Positions 1-8,400 of a stretch of DNA of 64,000 nt are shown here, in pieces. The DNA lies in assembly GCA_016290995.1 (NCBI GenBank), contig JAEEVR010000002.1, positions 104,080 through 168,079 of the forward strand. Direction: 5' to 3'. Numbering within the stretch: position 1 is the stretch's first letter; every line of letters starts with the position of its first letter. Source of the DNA: Treponema sp. (GTDB lineage: Bacteria > Spirochaetota > Spirochaetia > Treponematales > Treponemataceae). The notes below the pieces were generated by a model. That model did no database searches, had not been told where the DNA came from, and saw only the letters and a program-made list of their open reading frames with translations. A program made the translations under genes and the position numbers.

Positions 1-2
1 TT

Positions 3-749
3 CACAAAGCTCTAAAAACCTTTTACGCGGTCCAATTTTCCGCCCAGCAAGAGGTTCAGGTGGAACGTTGGATATGCGATTTGGTCTGCCCTGACGGCGG
101 AATCGTTGAAATTCAAACAAGGAATGTCAGTTCATTAAAGGAAAAAATCGCGGGCCTTTTAAAGCTTGGCCGCCGCGTCACAATCGTTCACCCGATAATA
201 AAAGAAAAGATAATCGAGACTTGCGCAGCCGACGGAACGCTAGTCTCGCGCCGCAAAAGCCCCAAAAAAGAAAGCCTCTACTCCCAGCTAAAAGAGTTTA
301 CAGGCCTAAAGGATTTTTTGCTGGACAAAAAGCTTACTGTCATTTGCCCAGAAATTACAATAGAAGAAAAGCGAATCGTTTGCGAAAGACCTGAGCAGTC
401 CAAAAACAAAAGGCGGCGCTTTAAGAAAAACTGGCAAAAGGACGGAAAAGCTCTTTTGACAATCGGAACCAGTTGGAAGCTGAACGGAAAGAAAGACTGG
501 CTGGGCCTGCTCCCCCGCGCGTTTTTCCAAGCCTCAAAAGCAGAGCCAAAATCCGACGCAAGCCAAAAAAGGCGCGGCGAAAAAGCCGCAGCTCTTCCCT
601 TTTGCGCCGCCACCGTCCGCGACGCCTTTATCGCCGAACAAAAAAAAGAGGCCGCGCCTTGCGCGAACCTCTTGCTCTGGCTCTTGCGCGAGACCGGCCT
701 AATTCACCGCGTCCCCCACGAGGGCCGCGCTTTCTACTACGTCTGGTAA
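3..749 (+). CDS. Conserved hypothetical protein, partial at left edge
   Basis: The frame is open from base 3, so the true start lies left of the window; 248 residues are visible. A GTG at 60 preceded by AAGAGG could act as a start, but the upstream codons read like coding sequence, so I prefer a partial gene. The visible N-terminal part has an Asp (in CDLVCPDG) followed by an ExQ triplet (VEIQT), a layout also seen in PD-(D/E)XK nuclease-like folds; that link is inference. The centre is very basic (SKNKRRRFKKNW) and the end is aromatic. From memory similar proteins occur in treponemes without a known role. It converges on sod, and a perfect 6-bp hairpin without a T-tract (756-771) lies between them. 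Confidence 0.75.
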   Translation, partial: HKALKTFYAVQFSAQQEVQVERWICDLVCPDGGIVEIQTRNVSSLKEKIAGLLKLGRRVTIVHPIIKEKIIETCAADGTLVSRRKSPKKESLYSQLKEFTGLKDFLLDKKLTVICPEITIEEKRIVCERPEQSKNKRRRFKKNWQKDGKALLTIGTSWKLNGKKDWLGLLPRAFFQASKAEPKSDASQKRRGEKAAALPFCAATVRDAFIAEQKKEAAPCANLLLWLLRETGLIHRVPHEGRAFYYVW

Positions 750-788
750 GTCGCTGCGCTCTTGCGAGCGCTGGCAATCAAGGCACGC

Positions 789-1406
789 TTAGCGGGTCGC
801 TTTATCGTACAAGGCGGCGACCTTTTTCCAATCAACAACGTTGAACAATTCCGAAACGTATTGGGCGCGGAGGTTCTTGTACTTCAAGTAGTAGGCGTGC
901 TCCCAAACATCAATGCAGAATATCGGCGTGTCGCCGCTTTTAAGGCTTATCGGATTGTCTTGGTTGGCGCTTTGGCTAAGGACAAGGCTTCCGTCCTTTT
1001 TTACGCTAAGCCAGGCCCAGCCGGAACCGAACTGTCCGACCGCAAGCGCGGAAATCTTCTCTTTAAATGCGTCAAAGGAGCCAAAGGCCTCGTCGATCTT
1101 TTGGGCCAACTTTCCTTGGGGAACGCCGCCGGCATTTGGGCCGAGGGTTGAAAAATACAAGTTGTGGTTCCAGTAGCCGCCGCCGTTGTTGCGCAGCGCC
1201 TTGCGCAGGGCTTCATCCTGAACGGAATCAAGGCCCGCCAAAATTTCTTCCGCTGTCTTTGACGCAAGGCCGGCCTTTTCGGCGGCCTCATTAAAAGCCT
1301 TTGTGTAAGTCGCGTGGTGCTTTGCGTAATGGGTCTCAACGGTCAAAGCGTCAATCGTAGGCTCCAAGGCCCCGTAATCAAAATCCAATTTCACTTGTTC
1401 AAACAT
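789..1406 (-). CDS. sodA: Superoxide dismutase, Mn-type
   Basis: Dismutates superoxide to oxygen and peroxide in the cytoplasm. The 205 residues fit the Fe/Mn SOD family. The four metal ligands are visible: His26 in THYAKHH, the His of YWNHNLYF, and the Asp and His of DVWEHAYYLKY. The Gly in NNGGGYWNH and the Gln in SANQDNP are the positions that usually mark Mn rather than Fe enzymes, so I call it Mn-type. ATG 1406 is chosen because GGAGG (1411-1415) sits four bases upstream; an in-frame extension to 1433 would be translated through a terminator hairpin. It lies downstream of the two flaA genes on the same strand, right after their terminator. Treponema pallidum is known to lack SOD. Confidence 0.95.
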   Translation of the reverse strand: MFEQVKLDFDYGALEPTIDALTVETHYAKHHATYTKAFNEAAEKAGLASKTAEEILAGLDSVQDEALRKALRNNGGGYWNHNLYFSTLGPNAGGVPQGKLAQKIDEAFGSFDAFKEKISALAVGQFGSGWAWLSVKKDGSLVLSQSANQDNPISLKSGDTPIFCIDVWEHAYYLKYKNLRAQYVSELFNVVDWKKVAALYDKATR

Positions 1407-1410
1407 ATTA

Positions 1411-1447
1411 CCTCCAAAAAAAAAGCCGCCCAAGATTACGGGCGGCT
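1411..1447 (-). terminator. Rho-independent terminator of flaA pair, abutting sod ribosome-binding site
   Basis: On the minus strand an 8-bp perfect stem (AGCCGCCC/GGGCGGCT, 1424-1431 and 1440-1447) with an 8-base loop is followed by nine T (1416-1424). The next five bases, GGAGG (1411-1415), are the sod Shine-Dalgarno sequence. There is no room for a separate sod promoter between hairpin and gene, so sod may depend on read-through or on a promoter inside the 3' end of the flaA gene. Confidence 0.85.
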
Positions 1448-1468
1448 CTTTACGGTTAAGAACCGATT

Positions 1469-2200
1469 TTACCAGTTGTCAACCATGTCGTCTTCGTCGC
1501 GGTTTTCCATATCGTAAAGATCGGTTACGGCGCGAAGGTCGTCAAAGTAAACAAAGTATGTTCCACGGGCAAGAACCGGGTTGCAGTCGATTCTAAAGCC
1601 GCGGATGCGGAGTCCAGGCCTGTCTCCATGATAGGCGCTTGACTGTACGATTCCGTGCTCTCCGTCTTCTGACGGCGGAACCGCTGTAGAAAGGCGCTTC
1701 CAGCCGCTGAATCCGAGGTTTCCGAGATACAACTCAAAGTCATGTCCAAAATAGTCCTGGACCAAGAGATAAATGTCGTGGTTCTGGTTGCGTCCGGCAA
1801 TCCAAACGCTTACAGTCTTTGTAATTCCTTCGATCGGAATCGGGCGAACGGCTGTGATGTAAATCGAGTTGATTCCGCGGCGGAAGAACTGGATTTTGCA
1901 ACCCAAAGCGTGGGTGTCAGTCTGCTCTTCTTCGCCTTCAAGGGGCTGCTTTGCGGCAGGGCTTCCTTCGAACAAGCGGATGTTAGCAATTCCGTGGTCC
2001 GGAGAAATGTGAATGTTCCAAGCGCCGTCGCGCTCAAACTTTTCCAAAGAAACTTCGCGCAAGGCGCTGGCGGCTGAATCCGCTCCAACATTGTTGGGAT
2101 TGGGATCAGCCAAGCTAGAGTTGCCCTGGCTGTCAGCTTGGGCGAACGCAAGGCCCGCCGCCAAGAATATTGTCAATGCGGTAAAAATTATCTTTTTCAT
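1469..2200 (-). CDS. FlaA-family flagellar filament outer-layer protein (second of pair)
   Basis: 243 residues with an N-terminal signal peptide (MKKIIFTALTIFLAAGLAFAQ, cleavage after AFA), so exported to the periplasm where spirochaete flagella lie. The body resembles FlaA sheath proteins: a jelly-roll-like stretch with IQFFRRGINSIYITAVRPIPI, VSVWIAGRNQNHDIYLLV and a C-terminal YFVYFDDLRAVTDLYD. The tail is acidic (DEDDMVDNW). The start codon overlaps the stop of the upstream flaA by one base (TAATG), indicating translational coupling. The arrangement recalls adjacent flaA2/flaA3-type genes of T. pallidum. The exact paralogue cannot be assigned from sequence alone. Confidence 0.85.
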   Translation of the reverse strand: MKKIIFTALTIFLAAGLAFAQADSQGNSSLADPNPNNVGADSAASALREVSLEKFERDGAWNIHISPDHGIANIRLFEGSPAAKQPLEGEEEQTDTHALGCKIQFFRRGINSIYITAVRPIPIEGITKTVSVWIAGRNQNHDIYLLVQDYFGHDFELYLGNLGFSGWKRLSTAVPPSEDGEHGIVQSSAYHGDRPGLRIRGFRIDCNPVLARGTYFVYFDDLRAVTDLYDMENRDEDDMVDNW

Positions 2201-2961
2201 TATTTTGCCTCTCCTGAGCCGTCGCCATCATCGCCAAAATCGGCGTCCTGCAATTCGTAGCCGTCGAAAATATTAGAAAGCGTGTATGTAGTGTATTTGA
2301 GCTCGTCAAAGTAAATCATAAAGTCGTCAACATATTCCGCCGGATCCGTAGTAACGCGGAAGCCGACAAAAGTCATCTTTGCGGGACCTGAGCGCAAGCG
2401 CGAGTGCTGGCGGATATATCCCGGAACCTTTACGATTACATTGCGCCAGCCGTCAAAAGCGACGTTTCCGGCAGGAAGAATGTGAACGGTTCCGTCCGCG
2501 TCGCGAACGAGCATGTCCAAGAAATACAAGTAGTTGGCGCCCCAAACCCAGAAGTCAAACTGCGTTACTGTGCCCTCAAGCGGGATTTCGAAGGGTTTGT
2601 CGTCCTTTGTGGGGTAAAGCTCGAACCAGTTGTCTCCCTTGCGGTTGAACTTGGTCTTGAGGCCCAAAACTGTGGCCTTTTCTTCTTCTGTACGCAAAAC
2701 GCGAAGAGAATTGGGAATAGCCTCGAAAGTGCTCTTAATCGGATAGCCTTCCGTTACAAAGCGGCTGGCCTGAACGGCCCAATCCCAACTGGTCTTGACC
2801 CATTTTCCCTTTTCCCACATTGGCAAGTCCTGGCTGCCAATTTTGTCAAAACTATCAATAGTAATTGTCACTACGCTTTTAGTGTTCGGCTGGGCAAAAG
2901 CCGCTGAACCGAAGGCCAAAAGGAGAGACAGACTAGCAAGGACAAATAAGCCTTTTTTCAT
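2200..2961 (-). CDS. flaA: FlaA-family flagellar filament outer-layer protein (first of pair)
   Basis: 253 residues with signal peptide MKKGLFVLASLSLLLAFGSAAFA. It contains the FlaA signature layout: VTITIDSFDKIGSQDLPMWEKGKW near the mature N-terminus, TVTQFDFWVWGANYLYFLDMLVRDADG in the middle and YFDELKYTTYTLS near the end. FlaA proteins form the sheath around the FlaB core of the periplasmic flagella. AAGGAG precedes ATG 2961 at good spacing, and a near-consensus promoter lies at 3020-3049. The gene is followed with a one-base overlap by a second flaA, and the pair ends in a strong terminator. Confidence 0.88.
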   Translation of the reverse strand: MKKGLFVLASLSLLLAFGSAAFAQPNTKSVVTITIDSFDKIGSQDLPMWEKGKWVKTSWDWAVQASRFVTEGYPIKSTFEAIPNSLRVLRTEEEKATVLGLKTKFNRKGDNWFELYPTKDDKPFEIPLEGTVTQFDFWVWGANYLYFLDMLVRDADGTVHILPAGNVAFDGWRNVIVKVPGYIRQHSRLRSGPAKMTFVGFRVTTDPAEYVDDFMIYFDELKYTTYTLSNIFDGYELQDADFGDDGDGSGEAK

Positions 2962-3019
2962 TCAGAACTCCTTATTTTACTTATCGGAATTTTTTATTCG
3001 CAATAATAATAATTATTTT

Positions 3020-3049
3020 ATTATAACGCAATTACAGCGCTTTTGTCAA
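3020..3049 (-). promoter_or_regulatory. Sigma70-type promoter of flaA pair
   Basis: Minus strand TTGACA (3044-3049), an 18-base spacer, then TATAAT (3020-3025). Predicted leader about 50 bases, with AAGGAG before ATG 2961. Both boxes match consensus exactly. Confidence 0.8.
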
Positions 3050-3133
3050 ACGAAATTTACATCTTTTTTTCTATATTTTACCCCGTTTTTTGGCAAAAAA
3101 AAGCCTTTTTTTATACCTAAAAGTCAAAAAAAA

Positions 3134-3142
3134 TGCTATAAT
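3134..3142 (+). promoter_or_regulatory. Extended -10 promoter of GH5 gene
   Basis: TGCTATAAT has both the TG extension and a perfect -10 hexamer, with no convincing -35. Transcription would start near 3149, giving a leader of about 17 bases that contains GAGG before ATG 3166. Confidence 0.6.
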
Positions 3143-3165
3143 AGCCCAAACAGCGAGGTTACCCA

Positions 3166-4833
3166 ATGAAAAAGACATTCAGCGCTCTTTTCGCAACGCT
3201 CCTTTTTTTGTCAGGAGCGCTTTTTGCAGCCGAAACCCCTAAAGTCAAAAAACAGCTGCCATTTTCCAAGGGCATAAACCTTCCAGTTTGGATGGAATAC
3301 GGAAGGTTCAACACCCTCTTGTATGGAAAAAAAGACTTTGAGAACATAAAAAGCCTGGGCGTGGAAGCCGTCCGCGTTCCCGTCTGGTTTGACGTTTGGG
3401 CCGACAAAAACAACGACTACAAGCTTGACCCCGGCTGCTTTGAAATACTGGACAGGGCCGTAAATTGGTGCGAACAAATGGGCATGTATATAATAATCGA
3501 CTTTCACAACGACTGCAGCGGCGCCTCGCAAACCAATCCAAGAATAGAAAACGTTCTGCTAAAAATTTGGCCCCAAATAGCGGAACACTACAAAAAGAAA
3601 AGCAGCTTTGTCATTTACGAGATAATGAACGAGCCCCACTTTGAAAGCGGAAACACTCAAGCCGACATCTCAAAATGGGGAAAAGTCCAAGGGAAAGTCC
3701 TTGACGCCATAAGGGCGGTGGATAAAAAACATTCGATAATTGTCGGCGGCGGCTATTGGGATTCCCTAGACTCGATGCTAAAGCTTCCTTTTTACAAGGA
3801 CGACAATTTGATCTACAACTTTCACGACTACACTCCCTTTTTGTTCACGCACCAAGGCACTTCGTGGACCTTTTCCAAGCGCATCACTAACGTTCCCTTC
3901 CCTTACGTAAAAGAAAAAATGCCGCCGCTTCCGCCAAACGCGACCGACGCCGAAAAATGGGAGATAAACACATATCAAGAAGCTTCTTCAGAAAAAAACC
4001 TTTCCGCTCCCCTTAACAAGGCTGTGGAATTTGCAAATAAAAGGAACGCCGCCCTTATGTGCAACGAGTTTGGCGTCCTTATGACTTTTGCCGAACCAAG
4101 CGAGCGCGCCAACTGGTACAGAATGAAGTGCAAGTGGATGGACGAACGCAACATCGCGCGCTTAAGCTGGGATTACACGCAAGAGTTTGGCCTATACAAT
4201 TCTCCGCAAGAATCCCGCTTCCCCGACGACTTGAACAGATCGGTCATCGAAGCGATGGGCTACAAGTACCCTTCCGACGCAAAGAGCGAAACTTGGTTTT
4301 CTCGCGCCAACAAGACCGGCGATTACACGATTTACAAAGACGGAACCGCGGACCTTATCCGAGTGCAGTCTTGGAGCGCTTCGGGCTCTTTGGCAGCCAC
4401 GGAAGCGGGCTCAGACGAAAAATTCATTAACTTAAAGGATCTAAAGCCTTACGACGAACTCTTGTTCCAGTTTAAGGAAGCCTGCGACTTTACAAGCCTT
4501 GTGGAACAAAACGCAAAGTTGGAATTTTATGTAAAAAGCTCGGACAAAAAATTTGACATCACAGTTTACTTTAGGGACATGGAAGCCAAAATATTCCCGT
4601 GGAGAGCGTCAACCCTTGTAACGACAGACAATGTAAAGCCCGATGGAACTTGGCGCAAAGTTTCAATTCCGTTAAAAAAACTTAACGATGTCGGTGGCTG
4701 GACAGCCCAAACAAATTGGCGAGTGTCCGAAGGAAAATTTTCTTGGGCGCTGGTTGACGCTTTGGTAATCCAAAACAACAACCACCGTTCACAGGAAGGC
4801 TACGCGATAAAGGACATCAAGATCGTATACTAA
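3166..4833 (+). CDS. Secreted glycoside hydrolase family 5 (cellulase/mannanase type)
   Basis: 555 residues. Signal peptide MKKTFSALFATLLFLSGALFAA is followed by a GH5 barrel to about residue 370: FSKGINLP, VRVPVWFDVWAD, IIIDFHNDC, then the acid/base Glu156 in IMNEPHFE, the NFHDYTPFLFTH strand and the nucleophile Glu301 in CNEFGV. A second domain of about 170 residues follows (WSASGSLAATE... to IKDIKIVY); it looks like a beta-sandwich accessory, possibly carbohydrate-binding, which is inference. The enzyme would cut beta-linked plant glycans outside the cytoplasm. The substrate (cellulose, mannan, mixed-linkage glucan) cannot be read from sequence. The stop overlaps the convergent livF stop. 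Confidence 0.9.
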   Translation: MKKTFSALFATLLFLSGALFAAETPKVKKQLPFSKGINLPVWMEYGRFNTLLYGKKDFENIKSLGVEAVRVPVWFDVWADKNNDYKLDPGCFEILDRAVNWCEQMGMYIIIDFHNDCSGASQTNPRIENVLLKIWPQIAEHYKKKSSFVIYEIMNEPHFESGNTQADISKWGKVQGKVLDAIRAVDKKHSIIVGGGYWDSLDSMLKLPFYKDDNLIYNFHDYTPFLFTHQGTSWTFSKRITNVPFPYVKEKMPPLPPNATDAEKWEINTYQEASSEKNLSAPLNKAVEFANKRNAALMCNEFGVLMTFAEPSERANWYRMKCKWMDERNIARLSWDYTQEFGLYNSPQESRFPDDLNRSVIEAMGYKYPSDAKSETWFSRANKTGDYTIYKDGTADLIRVQSWSASGSLAATEAGSDEKFINLKDLKPYDELLFQFKEACDFTSLVEQNAKLEFYVKSSDKKFDITVYFRDMEAKIFPWRASTLVTTDNVKPDGTWRKVSIPLKKLNDVGGWTAQTNWRVSEGKFSWALVDALVIQNNNHRSQEGYAIKDIKIVY

Positions 4834-5543
4834 TCTTTCTTTTTTCCAAGATAGGCTTCGCGGACTTTTTCGTCGGCCAAAAGGGACTCGCCGCTTCCTC
4901 TTAGGGTAATGTCGCCGGTTTCCAAAACGTAAGCCGTGTCGGCGGCCTTAAGCGCCATGTTTGCGTTTTGCTCGATGAGCAAAATGGTGACGCCTTTTTT
5001 GTTGATTTCCTCGATGATTGAAAAAATCTGCTGCACGATTAAGGGCGCAAGGCCCAAAGAAGGCTCGTCCATCATCAAAAGCTTGGGGCGGCTCATAAGC
5101 GCGCGGCCTACGGCAAGCATTTGCTGCTCGCCGCCGCTAAGGGTTCCGGCAAACTGCCAGTTGCGCTCCTTTAGGCGCGGAAAAAGCTCGTAAACCCATT
5201 CAAGGTCTTTTGCGATTCCGTCTTTGTCGTTTCTAAGATACGCGCCGATTTTTAGGTTTTCGGCTACGGTAAGGTCTGTAAAGACGCGGCGGCCTTCCGG
5301 CACGAGCGCGATTCCCTTTTTGCAAATTTTGTCAATGGACAGGCCTAGGATTTCCTCGCCTTCAAACTTTATCGAACCAGATTGAGCCTTTACAAGGCCG
5401 CTGATCGTTCTAAGCAAGGTGGACTTTCCGGCGCCGTTGGCTCCGATGAGCGAGACGATTTTTTTGTCGGCGACTTCCATATTGATTCCGCGCAAGGCTT
5501 TGATTCCGCCGTAAGACACGGAAAGGTTCTTTACTTCAAGCAT
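4830..5543 (-). CDS. livF: Branched-chain amino-acid ABC transporter, ATPase LivF
   Basis: 237 residues; second ATPase of a LIV-type importer. Walker A GANGAGKST, signature LSGGEQQMLAVGRAL and Walker B KLLMMDEPS are intact, and the sequence VPEGRRVFTDLTVAENL is typical of LivF rather than LivG. ATG 5543 is preceded by GGAGG; an upstream TTG start at 5558 is less likely. It overlaps livG by 8 bases and is the last gene of livJHMGF. Its stop overlaps the stop of the convergent GH5 gene, so no terminator fits between the two operons. Confidence 0.95.
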   Translation of the reverse strand: MLEVKNLSVSYGGIKALRGINMEVADKKIVSLIGANGAGKSTLLRTISGLVKAQSGSIKFEGEEILGLSIDKICKKGIALVPEGRRVFTDLTVAENLKIGAYLRNDKDGIAKDLEWVYELFPRLKERNWQFAGTLSGGEQQMLAVGRALMSRPKLLMMDEPSLGLAPLIVQQIFSIIEEINKKGVTILLIEQNANMALKAADTAYVLETGDITLRGSGESLLADEKVREAYLGKKKD

Positions 5544-6387
5544 TTTTGTCCTCCCCAAGATAGGCGGAAATTACGGCCGGATCGCTTTGAACTTGCGCCG
5601 GCGTTCCCTTTGAAATCAGGGCGCCAAAATTTAGTACATAGATTCTGTCTGAAATGTTCATTACCAAATCCATATGGTGCTCGATCATAAAGACAGTAAG
5701 CCTAAAGTCGTCGCGGATTTGCTGGATGAACTCGGTCAATTCCAAGGTTTCCTGCGGGTTCATGCCGGCTGCGGGCTCGTCAAGCAGCAAAAGCTTGGGG
5801 TTTGTGGCAAGAGCGCGCGCGATTTCAAGCCGGCGCTGCTGGCCGTAAGGAAGGGATGTACAAAGCTCGTCCTTTACGTCGTAAAGGCCGAATATGTTCA
5901 ACAGTTCCGAAACTTCCTCGCGCTGGCGCTTTTCTTCCGCGCGGTTTAGGCGGAAAGTGGCTGTCAAAAAGTTTGAGCTGCGGCGGCAGTGCTTGGCGAT
6001 TAGAATGTTGTCAAATACGCTTTGGCTTTTCCAAAGGCGGATGTTTTGAAACGTGCGCGCGATTCCAAGGCGTGTGATTTTGTCAGGAGTGGGCTCGATC
6101 ACTTTAGCGTATTTGCCCCGCTCCGTTCCCGCGTACATTTTTTTCATCTTGCCGCGCGGATAGTTTTCTACGATTTCCTCTCCGTTAAAGTAAACCGCTC
6201 CGTTTGTGGGAGCGTACACGCCGGTGACTACGTTAAAGGCCGTCGTCTTTCCGGCGCCGTTTGGACCGATGAGGGAAACGATTTCGTTTTTGTTAATCTC
6301 AAGCGAAAGCGAGTTTACGGCCACAACGCCGCCAAACTGCATCGTAATGTCGCTAAGGCGCAATACGTTTTGATTTTGCTCGTTCAT
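5536..6387 (-). CDS. livG: Branched-chain amino-acid ABC transporter, ATPase LivG
   Basis: 283 residues, with Walker A GPNGAGKTT, signature LPYGQQRRLEIARAL (the LivG form with YGQQ), Walker B LLLLDEPAAGMNP and a switch His in VFMIEHHMD. An insertion of about 25 residues around KMYAGTERGKYAKVIE lies between Walker A and the Q-loop (RTFQNIRLW). Forms the heterodimeric cytoplasmic motor with LivF. ATG 6387 overlaps the livM stop by 4 bases (ATGA). Confidence 0.95.
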   Translation of the reverse strand: MNEQNQNVLRLSDITMQFGGVVAVNSLSLEINKNEIVSLIGPNGAGKTTAFNVVTGVYAPTNGAVYFNGEEIVENYPRGKMKKMYAGTERGKYAKVIEPTPDKITRLGIARTFQNIRLWKSQSVFDNILIAKHCRRSSNFLTATFRLNRAEEKRQREEVSELLNIFGLYDVKDELCTSLPYGQQRRLEIARALATNPKLLLLDEPAAGMNPQETLELTEFIQQIRDDFRLTVFMIEHHMDLVMNISDRIYVLNFGALISKGTPAQVQSDPAVISAYLGEDKNA

Positions 6388-7511
6388 TTTGCGCCTCCTT
6401 TTTTGCCGGCGGCAGAAGCGCGGCCGGCGCGCTTGTCGGCAAAACGCTTAAGGGCGCGGCGGATTCCGGCAATCGAAAATTCGCTTTCGCCCATAATTCC
6501 GCGTTGGTAGAAAATTACGATAAGCATAATGACAATCGCAAAGACAACCTTTCTAAAGCCAGGCTTTAACAAAGGAACATGGAAGTCGCCTATCATCAAA
6601 TTGTTGTTGTCCAAGAAGCGGAGCCACCATTCCGAGCAAGCCACAAAAAGCATTGACGAAATGACGCTTCCGCTTACAGAACCGATTCCGCCGATAACTA
6701 CGATAAGCAAAATCTCGTAGGTCATCGCCGACTTGAATTGGTTGGCCTGAATCGTCGTTTGGAACATGGCCAAAAGCGCGCCCGAGATTCCTGCGAAGAA
6801 CGAGGAAATCGTAAAGGCCAAGCGCTTGTGGCTTGAAAGATTGATTCCCATAGCCTCAGCGGCCACCTCGTCGTCGCGAATCGCCTTAAAGGCGCGGCCG
6901 TAAGTTGAGTTTATCAAAAGAACTATCAACGCTATGCAGATTCCGGACACTGCGAACGGAAAGAGCGTTGAGCGGAAGACAGGATACTTTCTAAGCAAGT
7001 TGGAGCCGTTTGTGATTACGCCAAGCTTGTCCCATTGGAAAAGCGCGCGCATAATCTCGGCAAAGCCAAGAGTGGCGATGGCCAAGTAGTCGCTCTTTAA
7101 GTGAAGGACCGGAAGGCCGATCAAAAAGGCAAAGAGCGCCGCGACAAGGCCGGCAAGCAAGAGCGCGGCAAAGACGGGAATGGCGAATTGAATCGCTCCG
7201 CCGTCAAAGTATTGGTAGACCGCCGGGCGCAAAGCCACGGGAATCGTGAAGACTGCGTAAGTGTAGGCGCCGATCATCATAAAGCCGGCCTGGCCCAACG
7301 AAAAGAGGCCTGTAAAGCCGTTGAGCAAATTCATTGAAACGGCGACAAGCGCGTAAATCGCTCCCTTCTTTAACACAGTGAAAAGCATCGACGTTCTGGG
7401 GAGAACTTGTTCCAAGACAAAAACCAAAACGAAGACAAAGACCAAAAGACTGGCCGCGATTATCCAGTCGGTGATTTTTTGTTTTTGCAAATTGTTTTGT
7501 AAATTTTTCAT
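6384..7511 (-). CDS. livM: Branched-chain amino-acid ABC transporter, permease LivM
   Basis: 375 residues, about ten hydrophobic segments. The N-terminal MNLLNGFTGLFSLGQAGFM and the coupling loop FKAIRDDEVAAEAMGINLSSHK are typical of LivM permeases. The C-terminus is a basic cytoplasmic tail (RRALKRFADKRAGRASAAGKKGG). Sits between livH (3-base gap) and livG (4-base overlap). Confidence 0.95.
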   Translation of the reverse strand: MKNLQNNLQKQKITDWIIAASLLVFVFVLVFVLEQVLPRTSMLFTVLKKGAIYALVAVSMNLLNGFTGLFSLGQAGFMMIGAYTYAVFTIPVALRPAVYQYFDGGAIQFAIPVFAALLLAGLVAALFAFLIGLPVLHLKSDYLAIATLGFAEIMRALFQWDKLGVITNGSNLLRKYPVFRSTLFPFAVSGICIALIVLLINSTYGRAFKAIRDDEVAAEAMGINLSSHKRLAFTISSFFAGISGALLAMFQTTIQANQFKSAMTYEILLIVVIGGIGSVSGSVISSMLFVACSEWWLRFLDNNNLMIGDFHVPLLKPGFRKVVFAIVIMLIVIFYQRGIMGESEFSIAGIRRALKRFADKRAGRASAAGKKGGAK

Positions 7512-7514
7512 GCC

Positions 7515-8399
7515 TTACACCTTGTCCGTGGACTTTTCGCCAAAGATTCCCGTTGGCATGAACATCAAGACGAATATCAGCAAAACGAAAGTAAAGGCGT
7601 CGCTAAAGGTTGTCCAACCCAAGCCCTTTATGATGTTTTCGCAAATGCCGATTACAAAGGCTCCTATAACCGCTCCGGGAATCGAGCCGATTCCGCCAAA
7701 GACTGCGGCGACAAAAGCCTTGAGGCCAGGCATCGCTCCGACTGTGGGAGTTACGCCGGTATAGTTTGAAAAGAACAAAAGCGAGCCGACGGCGGCCAAG
7801 AAAGTTCCAATTACGAACGTAGTTGAAATTACCGCGTCCAACTTAATTCCCATAAGCTGGGCGGTTTCAAAGTCGCGCGAAACGGCTCGCATCGCCATTC
7901 CGATTTTTGTGTAGCGGATCAAAAGGACAAGGGCGACTACAAGCGCGATTGTAAGGAACGGAGTGATTACCGTAACGCGCTTTGTCATCGCTCCAAAGAT
8001 TTCTATTGAGTCGCTGACCCAAGGAATGGGCGGATAGTATTTTGTAAGGCCGCCCGTTACATAGAGCGCCAAATTTTGAATTAAGTATGAAACACCGATA
8101 GCGCTAATCATGACCGACATTCTAGGCGCAGTTCGCAGGGGCTTGTAAGCCGCCCGCTCAATGGCAAAGCCGATCAAGACAGTCACCGCAATCATCAAGG
8201 GTATTGAAATGTAAAGAGGCAAAACCGTGGAAGCGTAAATCAAAATCAAGCCCGCCGCCATAAAAACGTCGCCATGGGCGAAGTTTATCAGGCGCAAGAT
8301 GCCATAGACCATCGTGTAGCCTATGGCGATAAGGGCATACTGCCCGCCGGTCGAAATGCCGGCGAGAACGTAAGGCAGATTGGCGCTAAAGAAATTCAT
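7515..8399 (-). CDS. livH: Branched-chain amino-acid ABC transporter, permease LivH
   Basis: 294 residues, mostly transmembrane. GILRLINFAHGDVFM and AMRAVSRDFETAQLMGI are diagnostic of LivH-type permeases. It starts one base after the livJ stop (TAA-G-ATG) with only a weak ribosome-binding site, so translation is probably coupled to livJ. Confidence 0.95.
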   Translation of the reverse strand: MNFFSANLPYVLAGISTGGQYALIAIGYTMVYGILRLINFAHGDVFMAAGLILIYASTVLPLYISIPLMIAVTVLIGFAIERAAYKPLRTAPRMSVMISAIGVSYLIQNLALYVTGGLTKYYPPIPWVSDSIEIFGAMTKRVTVITPFLTIALVVALVLLIRYTKIGMAMRAVSRDFETAQLMGIKLDAVISTTFVIGTFLAAVGSLLFFSNYTGVTPTVGAMPGLKAFVAAVFGGIGSIPGAVIGAFVIGICENIIKGLGWTTFSDAFTFVLLIFVLMFMPTGIFGEKSTDKV

Positions 8400-8400
8400 C

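Noticed and set aside
473..844. Plus-strand 123-codon Arg-rich frame
   Set aside because: Shadow of the first gene in another frame, with improbable composition and crossing two real stop regions.
1407..1433. Longer SOD start at 1433
   Set aside because: It would translate through the T-tract and stem of the flaA terminator, and GGAGG correctly serves ATG 1406.
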